DNA from: Carallia brachiata
Lineage: Eukaryota; Streptophyta; Magnoliopsida; Malpighiales; Rhizophoraceae
DNA length: 64,000 bases
Assembly (NCBI GenBank): GCA_021464245.1
Contig: JADCRB010000114.1
Span: 310,001-374,000 of the forward strand
Direction of reading: 5' to 3'
This document shows positions 49,561 to 62,357 of this stretch, piece by piece. A model generated the notes under the pieces. That model had not been told where the DNA came from. It saw only the letters and a program-made list of their open reading frames with translations, and did no database searches. A program made the position numbers and the translations under genes. Within the stretch, counting starts at the first letter, position 1. Every line of letters begins with the position of its first letter.

Positions 49561-52500
49561 TCAACAAAGTGGTTCAATGATCTCCAGAAGTTCATTGCAG
49601 AGCCCCGTGAAAACAGAAGAATCAGTTTCAATTGGTTTGAATTTGACGAGAGCTGAAGGAACCAAGTCTTCGTCATCCAGAGTCCTAGCCCTCTCCCCTG
49701 GTGCAGGAAAATGAGGGATAACCCGCCGCTTGACTAGAACAGGATCCAACAGCTCAAACTCCAAACTGGGATCTTTTAATGCCGATTTCACAAACTGAAA
49801 AAGAGAAAGTTCTTAGCAGTTCAAAACCAATCTGCACTCATGGCTTCAAACCCTATATAGATATAACAAGAAGAAATACAGTGGAAACTGGAAAGACCAA
49901 AAACCATAAACACAATATTGAGCACTTCAAAACTTTGATTCAGTTCAGACAATGATGGTGAACAATGGATGCCATTAGCAAATTTATAATTCTTGTCTGT
50001 CAAGGGCATAAATGGCATCCTAGAAAATACTAGTTTAAATATTATTCATAACACTTGAATTATTGAGGGAGGATTAAATAGATCTTGCAACATGAACCTT
50101 AAGAGCAAACTGCGGTAAAACCGCACTAGATTGCTTGACAGTATGGTTAAAGAAAAACCAGGACACACCATCGCTAAATCCAGTAAGACCTAGAAATTTC
50201 AAAAAAGTGAGTGAGCTGCAGAGACGATTCAATCTTTAATCTTAATACTCGTCAAAATATGAAAAGTTAATTTCAAGTGGAGAACTCATACAAAGCAGCA
50301 ACACTATGCTAGTAGAAATTTCAAATTTTCAGGCATGTACCAATTGATTAGTTGATAAGATCCCGTGGCATGGTCTCAATTGACTTGGTAGTCTACCACA
50401 ATTTTATTTACCAGAGGTGATCAACAGCACAAAAAATACATTTCCTTTGTTATGGAACATATTTTTAGATGAACCACTCTTCTACCCATGATGTGTTCTT
50501 TCAACTATAGATCAGAACAGCATTTTTCCAACTGACTTTCCCCGCCAGTAAATGGCTCCATCTCAGCTCCTAAATCTTAATTCTTGCCTAGGGCCAGACA
50601 CCAAGAATGGGAGCGTAACACTGAGTCACAATAGGTACCTGTTTTCCTTCTCTTTTCAAAAAGTTCATTTTCCAACTGCTGTTCCCCGCCATGTAACTGT
50701 TTTTTTTTCCTTCTTTTTAGTATTACACACCTATTAAGGCATGTCACTTGCTTTTCCGATAACAAGACCGAAAAAATGATTTCCACCAATAATTTTTTTC
50801 TTCACAAAAGTTTATTCCTCTCCTCATAGTGACTTCACACATTAAGTATACACAAACTATGCCAACCAAACCCAATCATGAAGAGTTTGCAGAACAATGA
50901 AGAGATACTCAAGAGGTTATCAACATCCTAATCCAAACTACGTATGCTAATCATGTCATTCCAAACCAGGGGGAAACTACAAACCTCATAAAGAGCACTT
51001 GTGGGTTCCCAAGGGGCAAAGACACCTTGAAGCACCACTCCATCAGGAAATTGGATGCGAATAAGAGTTCTTACATATCTCTTCCTATTAGCTTTTGCCA
51101 GCTTTTCCTTGTAGGACTTGGGGATTAAGAGCTGGGATTCTGCAATCTTTTTCTTCCTCATATCAGCTTCTCTTTTCAGCTCTTCAAGGGAAAGGTTGTA
51201 AAATGAATCTGGAAGCTCAATTTTTGCTGCTACACTTTCCGGTACAGAGAAAAAGACTCGAATCTAAAAAAGGCAATTGATGAATATCAATGACATGATA
51301 AAAACATGGGTAGTCAATGGCCGCTGTCATTGGAATAAACCACACAAAAATAGGACAGCATAGAAAGTTAACGAAAACATCGACAATAAAATGATTCACT
51401 AGTTAAAAAGAGTTGATAGAACAATGCCAAGGTAAACAAATGCATTTAAGCACCACAATGCATTAGGCTCGTAGAAGTAAAAAATTGGAAAATGACAGCT
51501 TATTTGCAGCTAGTTTGATGCCTTTAGTAATCAACAAGAAAAAGAAACAGCACCACAAAGACGTCTTTCACCAAAATTTTACTTCTAGCAATTTCATGCT
51601 GCATTATATCTTAAGGACCATTTGATCAATTAATAAGCAGGTCTAATTCCCAGAAAGAAACACAGAAACATACTCATATTATTAAAAGAGAAATTGAAAA
51701 GCTTAGTAAGAGAACATTGCTGGTGATGTTGTTCATATCTCCTAAAGATCATCATACCTACTAAACCACCCTTTTTTCTTTCTATCACGTTCAACAGACA
51801 AACAAAAATGTTGCTTTTGACTTACTGCCGAGAACACTAGAAGAGGTCAGAGCCAACATAAAAGTCTTTTACAACTAAAATAACTACAACGCTCCAAGGT
51901 TAGACTTCCACGTACTGAGGTTAAGATGCCACTTTTTCCAAGCTTCAAGGAATAAGAAAGTTTTGTATGAAACAATTCCCCATATCCATATACTGTAATC
52001 TTATTGTTCATCAAATTAAACCTTTAAATAACATACAATTTTGTCGATGGACAAAATTAACAAGAAATTCATCACGTATATGACCATTGGTAAGATATTT
52101 CTGACAATTTCTGCACCCAATGCTAACAGATCAAAATCAAAGCTTGCACCAACATTGTTGAAGAGTAGACAGTTTTGGAGCGAGCTTGCCATGAATTCCG
52201 AGTAAGCTCGAATTATCACAATGCTTTCAAGTTATAAAATGTTACAAGCCTAACACAAAAGTTTTAGCATAGAGAAAGCAACGCATATACAGTTCCAAAT
52301 ATCTCACCAAAAAATATATCGAAAGGGGACAAAAAAGAATCAAAAAGGTACCTGAAAGCAGACAGAATTGAACATCATCAAAGCAATAAAGCATATCAGA
52401 ATTTGAATCACTTTTTTTCTTCCTATACAAGAGCACAAATCTAACATACCTCTCTGTCAATCGTTTTTGGTTCAACTGCTTCCTCTGTCTGAGCAGAAGC

Positions 52501-53403
52501 AACAGATGGCCTATCTTCAGCCTTCTGTAGCTCCTCCACTATCTTTTTGGGTTCTAATAAACCTATCACCTTATTGATCAAACGGATCCTTTCATTCACC
52601 GGAACATCTTCCATAACTCCCCACATTTCACCACTCTCTTCTTTCAACTCAAACCCAACAAACTCCAATAACTCCACTCCTCCAGCAACCTCAGTTACCG
52701 ACTCCCTAATCTTTGGATTTCCCATTCTAATCCTCCTAAACTTTGCATTCTCCGGTTCCCTAACAATGTTTCTCAACAATCTAACAATAACTTCCACAGA
52801 CGCTTCTGGTGGCATCCCCGAAACATATGCACCAACAACAGCATCCAATTCACTCGTGCTGGGTTCTTCTGCCCCATTACCTTCAAAAACCACATCTTTA
52901 TCAACTGAACTGCTCTGACTATTTTTATCGAGACAGCTTTCTACATGTTCAGACACCTCCTGTTCCGATCTATAAGACTGCCCACAAACTGGACACTCAA
53001 ACACATTCAGCGAATACCCATTTTGAGATCGTTTCCCGGTGGTGATCAACGAGTCAAACGGGTCGAACCCATTTGCGGGTTTACGAATTGGGGCCGAGCT
53101 GTTAACAGAATCGAGCTTGTTTTGATCCGAATTTGGGTTTTTCTGAGGCAAAGGCTTGGAATTTGAAGAAGAAGAATTGACTGAGGATGCAACATGATTT
53201 GGCTTTGAATGAACAGGTTGAGAATATCTGGCATGAATAGGGTTAACAGGTCCTGAGGAAGAAGAAAAAGAAGAAGAGGAACCGCCATCGCCACCGCCCA
53301 AGACTCGACCTTGGCCCTTAAATTTGCCAGAGGAAGAGGATGATGATAACTGAGTATTCATCTTTTTCATGAAACCTTTGAACTTGTCCTTCATATCATC
53401 CAT
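49561..53403 (-). CDS. PUX2: plant UBX domain protein 2 (CDC48 adaptor), 488 aa
   Basis: Three exons on the minus strand: 53403-52450, 51263-50985 and 49794-49561. All junctions are GT-AG and the frame is kept. The start is the ATG at 53403, since the frame extends upstream only through a TTG-initiated hydrophobic stretch. Domains: Ser/Gly-rich N terminus (residues 15-100); a C2H2-like zinc finger C137-x2-C140...H153-x3-C157; a PUB domain about 195-285 ([33 protein letters not shown]); a basic linker; and a UBX domain about 375-450 with [17 protein letters not shown]. In Arabidopsis PUX2 is a peripheral membrane protein that binds the AAA-ATPase CDC48 and influences its interaction with the syntaxin SYP31. 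This architecture (zinc finger, PUB, UBX) is specific to PUX2. Its length is slightly above the roughly 460 aa of the Arabidopsis protein. The 3' end lies inside the duplicated block. Confidence 0.93.
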
Positions 53404-53499
53404 CTTTTCTATATTTCCTCCCTTCTGGGGTTCCTCCAACAAATTCAGAAATACTACAAACAAACAGAAAAAAAAAAGTTGCAGAGAAGCACCCAATAG

Positions 53500-56400
53500 A
53501 TCAAGAAAGAAAACTATACAATAAAGAAAGAAAAAATAGAGCTGAGAGAGAAGTTGGGGTTGTGATTAATTGATAAGAACAATCAGAGAATGAGGAATTG
53601 AAGGGCTGAGGATCCCAAAAAAGGAGGTGCCCTTTTGTTGGTTTGGCTGTTCCTGAACACTTAGAAAAATTGCATCGAAGGGGGACTTTGACTTTGGTTT
53701 TGCTGTTGTTTGTTTGCTGTAGTAGGCAAAGGAGGAAGAATAAATATGGTTGGGTTTGTGCGGTTTTTTTATTTATTTATTAATACTCACAAATATTGTA
53801 AATTTTATTTAAAATAATAAATTTATAATAAATTTTAAAAAATTAATAAATAAAGTATTAATTTTATTTAAAATAATAAATTTAATGTATAATAATTTTA
53901 TATAAAGAGAATTTATCAATTTTGATAATAAATTTATAAAAATATATTTATTTTAATAAATAATCATATAAATTAATATTATATTATTAAAATAAATAAT
54001 TTTTATTTAAAAAATTTTATAATTTATTAAAGTTGTTATTTTAAACAAAATTAATATTAAAATTATTATTTTTTAAATTATTATAAATTTATTAATTTAA
54101 ATAAACTTAGTAGTATTTTTATATATTAATTTTCTTTTTTTAACGGCTGGAAGAACTGCCAGATGTCCAAGCGCGTCTTACAGGGTCGGTTAAGCTAAAT
54201 TAGCCGATTGGCCAAGAAGACGGCTGCTTGCTTTGCTTGTCCAAATCCCCCAGCTGACTCAACTTTTTTTCGCCTTTTTTTTGTTCTTTTTAATGAGATA
54301 AACAAAGACTGCTTAGGATAGACGAGATTGTTATATTTATGGAATCATTTCAAAAATATTGAGAATAAGTGACTTGAATTTGTAATTATTAAATTATAAT
54401 AAAATAATTTTTAGTCACATCAAAATTTTTTAAAAATTCAATTTAAATATGAATTTATTTAAATTAATCATAGATACGGACGATTAATATAAAGTCAGAA
54501 ACAAATTATTAGTTCCAACTATGATTGTGCGTCCTCACTCTAGTCCTATCTTGTAACTTTTTTTGCAAGGGAAAAGGTTTGTTTATGCAGGATGCAAGGA
54601 AGTGGCAAACATGATGTGGCGATTTCTAATTGGCTATAATATGACAGTCCTTTTTTTTTTTGAATTATAATATGACAGTTTTTTTTTTTTTTTTTTTTAA
54701 GAATATAATATGACAGTCTTAGAAACGATGAGATGAGATGAAACTGGCTGCTGGCAGGTTAACTGGTTTCTTGCAGTTAAGACGTTATATTGTTTTAGAG
54801 GTTTTAGGTTTTTTCTCAAAAGAAAAAAAAATGATTTATAATTCATGAAGAGGATATGAGATTTGTTAGAATGGGTAAACTTAGTCTCACTATGTAGTAG
54901 CTACACATTAAACGAATTAAGATTAAGTATATGTAGGTTTGATTCATTCAAACTTGTAAATGATCTGTTTAGAATTATTGAAAACTCATTTTAAATACAT
55001 TAATAAATTTATTTTTAATCCGATTAAAAATTATTTAGTATTATTTGAATATGTTTGGGAGACTCATTGGAATCATGAAACAAATTTTTTTACAAAAATA
55101 ATGACAAATTATAAACATTGGACCTTTGTAAATCTTATAAATGTGAGTACCTTATATTGAGATGCTTTGGTATATTTATAATAATATATTAAAATTAAAC
55201 TCTTATTTTTTAATTAGTTAATTTTATTAAAGTAAATATTTTTATTAATTTAATTCTATTTATAAAATTTATTTTTATAATTTCACTTTTTATGTTAATA
55301 CTATGAAATTAAATAATCCATTAATGAAAAATTTTGAAATTTGGCTCGATAAAAAATATACTCGACTCGACTTAACTCGTTACTTAAATGAGTCAAGATT
55401 TAATAAATCAAAACTTAACTCAAGTTGATTTATTTATATTTTAAATATAACTTATAATTCAACAGATCTTTTAATTTTAAAAAAAAAAGATTTCTACTTC
55501 CTAATTGGTAACCGACCAGTCGGTTGCAATTATTTTTATTTTTTTTTATTGTTTTTTTTTTTTTTCATATTCCTACTCTTAAAGGGGAACTAAATATGTC
55601 AAAGCAAAGTACGGCTTACATCAAGGTGTCAAAAAAAGAAATTTTTGTCTCAAAATTTGAATATAACTTTGTTTTGTTCTCCAACGAAGAAATGTCTTAG
55701 CAACAGGTGAAACTACGTCGTATAAGAACATTCCTTTAAAATGAAAAGCCCCTTCTCTCCAATTGGTTAATATCAAATTAATCAATAAAAATTATTGTGA
55801 AAAATGTAAGTACATTTTCACTAAGATTTTAAGAACCAAATTTATCATTAAACCAAAATGTGTAGAGTTTAAGTTTCAATCAATTTAACTAGAGTTAAAA
55901 TGGTAAAATCAATATTCAATATTAAATATGTAAAAAATTTAACATCTATATATATTATATAAACATATTGATGGGTTGATAATATATAAAATATATAAGC
56001 ATTATGCATATGATATTTTGGAGATTTAATTATATGTAATTTATCATTTAACATATGATAATATTAAAGAATTAAGTAGTACATTGTATAGAGGTAGGTA
56101 ATTATGGACAAAGTTTTTTTTTTTTTTTACCAAGGACAAAGTACATTCTAATTTATATATTTTTGTTTTAAACTAATTTATGTATTTGCATTTTATAAAG
56201 ATTAAGACATTAACAAAGAATCTAATTTTTAAAAAAAAATTTCATATATTTTAATGAATAAGTATACGAGATAAAATTTTTAAAAATTAATGATTTTTGA
56301 AATAAAAAGAAATTACTTTCGAAATTTAAAGAAAAAACTAAAAAAAAATGTTGTCTAGTTCAAACAATAGGTGATAAATATAATATAACTAAGTAAATAA

Positions 56401-56570
56401 GATAAAAGTTTTTCAAACTATTTTTTTCCAAAAGAAAGAAAGAAAAGATAAATATACAATAAATATGTTTCGTGACAAAATTTTACAAAGTTTAAGCTTT
56501 AGTGTAGTAGTTAATGTCCTTTTTGGACTTGTCTCCTGCCTAAGTTTCTGTCTCTTTGAACATAACATAT
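53500..56570. other. AT-rich intergenic spacer, no gene seen
   Basis: The PUX2 promoter and leader occupy roughly 53404-53750. From 53770 to 54130 the DNA is almost pure A/T with repeated TTTATTTAAAATAATAAATT motifs, probably a decayed MITE. Three copies of TATAATATGACAGT at 54635, 54666 and 54704 are each followed or separated by T runs. No coding frame is recognised. Confidence 0.5.
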
Positions 56571-56574
56571 TTTA

Positions 56575-56962
56575 AGGTGACGTAGCGAGTCCAAGACATG
56601 AGTTTGTTCTAATTCACTGATTTAATTGTCTAGTTTCCATTTTATCAAACAGTTCTTATTTAGGCCGTTTTTCAAGTGAGACTAGACTAAACTATCGACT
56701 GATTTACAATTTTATTGGTCGAACCAATCAATCTCTGAACTTGTTCTAACAACCTTGAGTTGAGGTGACGTAGGGAGTCCAAGACATGAGTGAACTGAAA
56801 AATTTGTTCTAATTCACTGATTTAATTGTCTAGTTTCCATTTTATCAAACAGTTCTTATTTAAGCCGTTTTTCAAGTGAGACTAGACTAAACTATCGATT
56901 GATTTACAATTTTATTGGTCGAACCAATCAATCTCTGAACTTGTTCTAACAACCTTGAGTTG
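56575..56962. repeat. near-identical tandem duplication, 188 bp period
   Basis: AGGTGACGTAG starts at 56575 and again at 56763. The two copies differ at only a few positions, apart from a 12 bp insertion (TGAACTGAAAAA) in the second copy. The high identity means the duplication is recent. The unit has no coding frame and no obvious family. Confidence 0.9.
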
Positions 56963-58215
56963 CACATCACGATATTTTATCTTTATTAGTATTGTTTTCC
57001 CTTTGAGTGCTAACCCCCCAACAAAGTGCCGGTACTTAATAGTTTTCATGCATTCCAACGGCTTTCATTCATAAAACATTACCCAATTTTTAGTACAATG
57101 TTAATATTTAATTAGTTAAGTATTTGCAGAGAAATAGGTCTAATAAATATTGTGAGTATGCACAGTATTTAAAGAAGACAAATGCCTGATCGCCCACTAA
57201 TTGAGTCAAAGGGAACCCCCGCCTGTTCCCAAGAGGTATGCTCCCTTGACCAACCATGCAAAGCTTAGTTTGCTGACTCAAACTAATTATTCACCACATT
57301 GTGTGCAGGTTTTTTTTGTTAGTTAGAGATAAATAAATTTTTCATGCCATAATTTGTTTATAATTGGATCATATTTAAAATTTTATTTGAATCAATAATT
57401 GAGATAAAAAAAGAATTAATTTTTCTAGTTATTTCTTCTAGATTTTGTTTCGGTAAGATTATGTTTTTTTTATATATATTTGAGAAAAACATCAAATAAA
57501 AATAATATTATGTTATTTCAAAAAAAATATTCTCTTAAAAATTCATGTTTCACGGTGACTCGAATTTTAATCCACATAAACTGCACACGCACACATACAC
57601 ACACAAAAAAAAAAAAAAAAAGGAGTAGGGGCATTTGCCCTTACAAATCTAAGTATGGCTTTCTCTGCCCACGCTGTATTATTTGTGTATCAAACATAGG
57701 TCATCACTTCCTTTCAATGTTGAATGCTTTCTATGTAGTGGAAATTATTTCAAGGAAGAAATTAAACACAAATTCAAAATTCTTAAGCGCAAATCAAATA
57801 AAAGAAAAAAAAACATATAAATGGAATTAAGATGAGTAACTATAAAAAAAATTTACGAATTTGGAATGTATAACTTTATTTTAGATGGAAAATCAAACTC
57901 ATAATTGCATGACTCTTAGTAGTTCTGGGATGAACCATCTCTAAGATAAACATATGATATGACGAGTGTGTTGAATTCACCTGTCATTGTGGAAAAAGTA
58001 AATGAACGAAACTAAATGGAATGCTTATGCAAAGGGAATTTCCTACCTTGCTAGGAAAATTGTCCATGTTGAGTTGACCGAACCCAGCCCATGAAAAATT
58101 GATGCACGTAGATGAAGGAAAAGCGGGTAACACAAGAAGAAATTGAGCGCGTAGCTTTAGTATCAGAACAAAAGAAAATAGTTATAAAAGCATTTTCTGC
58201 AAGCACATCAACTCA
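56963..58215. other. intergenic, no gene seen
   Basis: AT-rich with a CA-rich run leading into A18 at 57605-57622. The 116-codon frame at 57480-57830 crosses this simple sequence and has no domain. Confidence 0.45.
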
Positions 58216-58216
58216 G

Positions 58217-58462
58217 TTATTTGGCCATGCATTTACGAGTCTCACCACCATGCCTCAAGTCATTCTTTAGCTTGTTGGCCATTAGCAAGACCTCGTCAAT
58301 AGCATTTTGGTTCTGACTTAGTGTTACCTCCATTGTAGTTATGCAGTTGTCGTCTTTGTCCTGGAAAGTGGTAACTATAATTTGTTTCCGGGCTGCCAAG
58401 AACAGAACTGTCATCTGAAGGAGCTTTCCTTGATCAATGTAATTTAAAAGTTCATCAAACAT
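58217..58462 (-). CDS. 81-codon open frame, unrecognised
   Basis: The frame has a genuine ATG at 58462 and a TAA at 58217. The translation has balanced composition (LLNYIDQGKLLQMTVLFLAA, then a helical stretch ending in ANKLKNDLRHGG) and looks like real coding sequence more than its AT-rich surroundings do. I recognise no family. It could be a small gene, an exon of a gene with other exons not identified, or a fragment left by transposition. No promoter or splice partner was found. It sits about 0.9 kb upstream of caleosin C on the opposite strand. Confidence 0.35.
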   Translation of the reverse strand: MFDELLNYIDQGKLLQMTVLFLAARKQIIVTTFQDKDDNCITTMEVTLSQNQNAIDEVLLMANKLKNDLRHGGETRKCMAK

Positions 58463-59349
58463 ATGATATGTGGGCTATGGAAGCAGGATGATGCAGTCGA
58501 AGAAGTGCACATTAGGGACTAAAATAAATGTTATAAACCCAACCGTCATATTTAATTTATAATTTAAGATATTGGCACTGTATTTTCCAAAATTTAAAAT
58601 AAAAAATCACAGCATTTTTTCCCTTGAATTAACCTTGAGTAATTTTGATGAACATTTTTAAGATGGACTTTCCATTTTGCGCTGTCTTGTTTTTGTCGAC
58701 ATTCATGGTAACTGTAGAAGATAGGAAGCCACAATCGTTCTCTTTATGTCTCTTCCTCTCCCTCTCTCAGTGAGTGTGCCTGTATGGTCATTTAATTAGT
58801 GGGTCTTCTTCCTTGCTATATGAGCGACGGTTGACGTCTTGAAGAGTATGCTATTCATTGCATTATTTGTTAAAAACAAAAGAATTGAGTGGATGTGATT
58901 AAATAATGAAGATGAAAATTGAGCAAAATATACCTAAAAAACTTCAAAGAAATATACCACTTGACATGTTGGAGCACTTGATATGTTGAAGTCATAAGAT
59001 TAATAGTATTATATAGATATAAATAAAACAAAATATAACGAAATGGGACTGAAATAAAAAAATGAAAAGTGATAAGAGTTTATTAAAAAGATTGAAAAAC
59101 GGATTACAGGCTACAGCTTCGTGGAGCCGTTATGGATGGATGACAATTGACAGCTTTCCTTTCCTGTTTTTGTAAAGTGATCATTTTTCTTGGTATGGCG
59201 GCCGACAGAAGGAACACAGAACATCTGCAAGGCATAACTTGTCGGAAAGCATTCCAAGAGCAAAAGTGTAGCCAAAGTATATCACTATACCTCTCTTCCC
59301 TTCCTCCCTCCTCCCTTCCAAAGGTTTGATCCAAAGCCTGAAACAGGAC

Positions 59350-61485
59350 ATGGCTTCAAGTTCCTTATCAGGCAACAATCCACAAAATGGTGTACAAAAT
59401 TTTCCATATTCCAACCTTTTTTTTTTTGCTTCATCAATTAGCTTAGTTATTTAGTTGCTTTCATCATACATAGCACAGTATTAAAGGAGTTGATAAAATA
59501 TTAAAGGGCCCACTTTTATCATTTATTATCAAACTTTTAACCCTCTTTTATCATTTATTGTCAAACTTTTAAATAAATAAATAAATAAAATAAACATGAT
59601 TTCTTTTTTTTTTCTTTTCCTTTTTTTCCCCTTCTTTTGTTTTTAAATGACTTTTCCCACCTGGAACTAATTTATTGTTATATGAACATGAATTCTTTGC
59701 TATAGTTACATTACTCTACGTGGGGTGTGGACTAAATTTTGTGATTCTCTAAAGGGAAATGTATGTGTGAGTGCAGGAAAATTTGTACCAAGTGATGTCC
59801 ATGTTCTGCAGAAGCATATTTTCTTCTTTGATAGGAATCAAGATGGAATAATTTATCCCTGGGAGACGTTCAAAGGTAGTTCATTCATCTTCTTTTCCTT
59901 TCTTTTTAATTTTTAATTTTTTATTTTATCATAGCTTTGAAAGATTTAATTAGTTTCATGTAGTTCTTATCTTATTTGTTTTTGTTTGCCAAAAGTTACG
60001 AATTCCTTACTAGATTTTTTGGGGTTATTCTAACAGGTATGCGAGCAATTGGGTGTGGCATTCTATTATCTGCTGCCTCCGCCATTTTCATCAATGGTTT
60101 TCTCAGCCACAAAACCCGCCCTGTATTTACTTTTCCATAATCTCGATCTCGAGATGTTTTCATTTGCACATAGTTTAGATGTATGAATACATGAGAAATG
60201 ACCCGTTTTCATGGATTGCAGGGAAAGTTTCCTTCTCTCCTATTTCCTATTGAGATTAAGAACATACACAAAGGAAAACATGGGAGCGATTCAGATGTTT
60301 ATGACACTGAGGGAAGGTATATGCCAAGTGTATATTGCTCCATCATGTTTACTTGCACATACAATTTTAAAGCTTTACTTGTAAGGAAATGTGATGGATA
60401 CAATTTTAAAGCTTTACTTGTAAGGAAATGCGATGGCTTTGTTGGCCGTGATCTTCCACTTTCTTTTGTATTGCTAACTTCTGATCATATTTCATAGCAT
60501 CACGAAATGACGAAAAAAGATTTATGTAGCCAGACCTCGGCTTTGTCGTTTTAGAGTTTGGTTGATTGTGTAGCGGTTTGCGTTGAATGGATGCTTATGG
60601 TAACACTTGGTTGCTGGCCAGGTCATATCTGGCTTTTGTTTCTTACTTTCGATCAAAAAATTTCGTGAAAAATTTTGTTTAGATAAGGCTAGCTTCACAC
60701 TATTGACTCTGCTAGGTGCAAAAAGAAGAGAGAATAAAATTTCTCTGTAATTGAAGGTGAAATTATGTTCAGGTCCGTATCCCATTTCTTAAATAAATGG
60801 CAAGCATCAATGTATTATGTTCGAACTAGCAAAAGTTGGTTGTCTCCCAGTCTTTGTGAACTGCTCCCCTAGAATTGATAAATCGTAAATGTTAAACGGA
60901 CGCAAGTGGATTGACACAACTCTACACATTACATTGTCATGAACAACTTGAAATCATAATTAATGATAGAGAGTGATCATAGCACAGTATCGGTCTGTAT
61001 TTGTCCCGGGTGTGCGTAATAAATCCCTTGGATGGATAACCAACTCAAAATTCTGCAAGTTTGTGCTTGTCACATTACGGTCTTTATATGTAGATTGTGA
61101 ACTTGCAGGTTTGTACCAGAAAAGTTTGAAGAAATTTTCAAGAAACATGCACGTTCACATCCCAATGCCTTAACATCAGATGAACTCACAGCAATGCTGA
61201 AGGCGAACAGAAAACCTGAGAACTATGGCGGATGGTGGGTTTACTGGTTTTTAGTTTTAGCTGATGAGTAAATAAGTAGACGTAATTCTTGTACTACCGG
61301 GATTTGAAATAAAGACGTGGGGTGCTTATTGCAGGCTTGGTGCCTACACGGAATGGAAGCTGTTTTACTTTCTTTGCAAGGACAAGAATGGTTTGCTGCA
61401 CAAAGAAACAATAAGAGCTGTGTATGATGGAAGCATCTTTTATCGATTGAAGAAGGAAAGAGAATCAGCTAAAAAGAAAGCGTAA
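59350..61485 (+). CDS. PXG4: caleosin / peroxygenase, copy C, 198 aa
   Basis: Six exons: 59350-59389, 59777-59875, 60037-60122, 60222-60316, 61109-61234 and 61335-61485. All introns are GT-AG. EF-hand loop D32-E43, His27, His95 (GKHGSD) and Cys53 are retained. Residue 83 is Phe (LLFP), as in several Arabidopsis family members, whereas A and B have Leu. The C terminus ends in ESAKKKA. This copy shares the downstream PUX2 exon remnant with block B, so it arose with that block. Its upstream flank matches B only to about 59215, much less than A and B match each other. It therefore has a largely different promoter and may be expressed differently. The reading frame is intact. Confidence 0.93.
60360..60437. 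repeat. 39 bp tandem duplication in intron 4 of caleosin C
   Basis: TACAATTTTAAAGCTTTACT begins at 60360 and again at 60399, and the match continues through TGTAAGGAAATGYGATGG. One base differs within the shared part. Copies A and B have a single version. Confidence 0.9.
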
Positions 61486-62159
61486 TATTATTCCACACTG
61501 ATAGTTAAAAATTTCACAGAATGAATGATATAGCGAACTCGAACAATTATACACCGAAGCAGATGAATCTGTATCATTCTGCAAGAATGGAGTTTCAATT
61601 TTCATTTAATGTTTTTATGCAGTGATGTGTAATTAAAAGTATGTTTCCCAAAAGGTTGGCTATTCCAGTGGGTCAGATTCGATGGATTCTTTGTTTTAAG
61701 AATGTAAATAAGATTTGTGCGGACGTTGTTTATAAAATTATAGGAGTCTGTCAAAATGTGGACCGATATGGAGTGATAGAAATGCTTATTATGAAGCAAG
61801 TACAAGTACAGCAGCTCTAAGCAACGAATCACCCGTCTAAATTGGATTAACACGGTAGAAGACGGTATCTGATGCAATGGCTTCAAGTGTTTAATCCTGA
61901 AGTTGTGTGATTTAAGAATGACCAGCAGACAAAGTTCATTGTTTCCTGACAAAGCATCCATGTATACTTTCATACGTCAAATTTGTATTTATGAAATAGT
62001 AACATAAAACCTAAATGGAAAGAAAATACAAACAAGGGACCATTACAATTTAGAAGGCTAAACATTGATCGCTACTTCTGTCTACAAATTCTATTATAAT
62101 CCTCTAGACTGTGCCCTTCCTATAATTCTATCTACCATAGGCTGTTGTAAAAAATCTTT

Positions 62160-62357
62160 TCAAAGTGGTTCACTGATCTGAAGAAGTTCATTGCAGAGGC
62201 CAGTGAAAACAGAGGAATGGGTTTCAATTGGTTTGAAATTGATGAGAGCTGAAGGAACCAGTGGTGCAGGAAAATGAGGGATAACCCATCGCTTGACTAA
62301 AACAGGATTCAACAGCTCGAACTCCAAACTGGGATCTTTTAATGCCGTGCTCACAAA
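62160..62357 (-). pseudogene. truncated PUX2 last exon
   Basis: On the minus strand an acceptor (TTTTCAG) precedes a 65-codon frame matching the last PUX2 exon ([29 protein letters not shown]). Eleven codons are missing in-frame ([11 protein letters not shown] in PUX2). The end is altered: PUX2 ends in PLC-stop, whereas here the deletion junction directly after PL makes a new TGA. Exons 1 and 2 are absent from the window on the 5' side, where the homology ends near 63268. The UBX fold would be incomplete, so this is a relic of the block duplication unless it serves as an exon of something beyond the window. Confidence 0.85.

Larger units (their letters stand above)
45760..50515. repeat. segmental duplication, donor-like block B (caleosin B plus PUX2 3' end)
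   Basis: This block aligns in order with 59215-63268: the caleosin gene, its 3' flank (AGTGCTGTGTAATAAAGGCA and AAAGTTATAGGAGTCTCAAA), the last PUX2 exon, and the first ~720 bp of the adjoining PUX2 intron up to CAACTATAGAT near 50510. Block B is the fuller version because PUX2 is complete here. Confidence 0.8.

Noticed and set aside
52547..53294. Several long open frames on both strands over PUX2 exon 1
   Set aside because: They are shadows of the real exon, which has family-specific domains.
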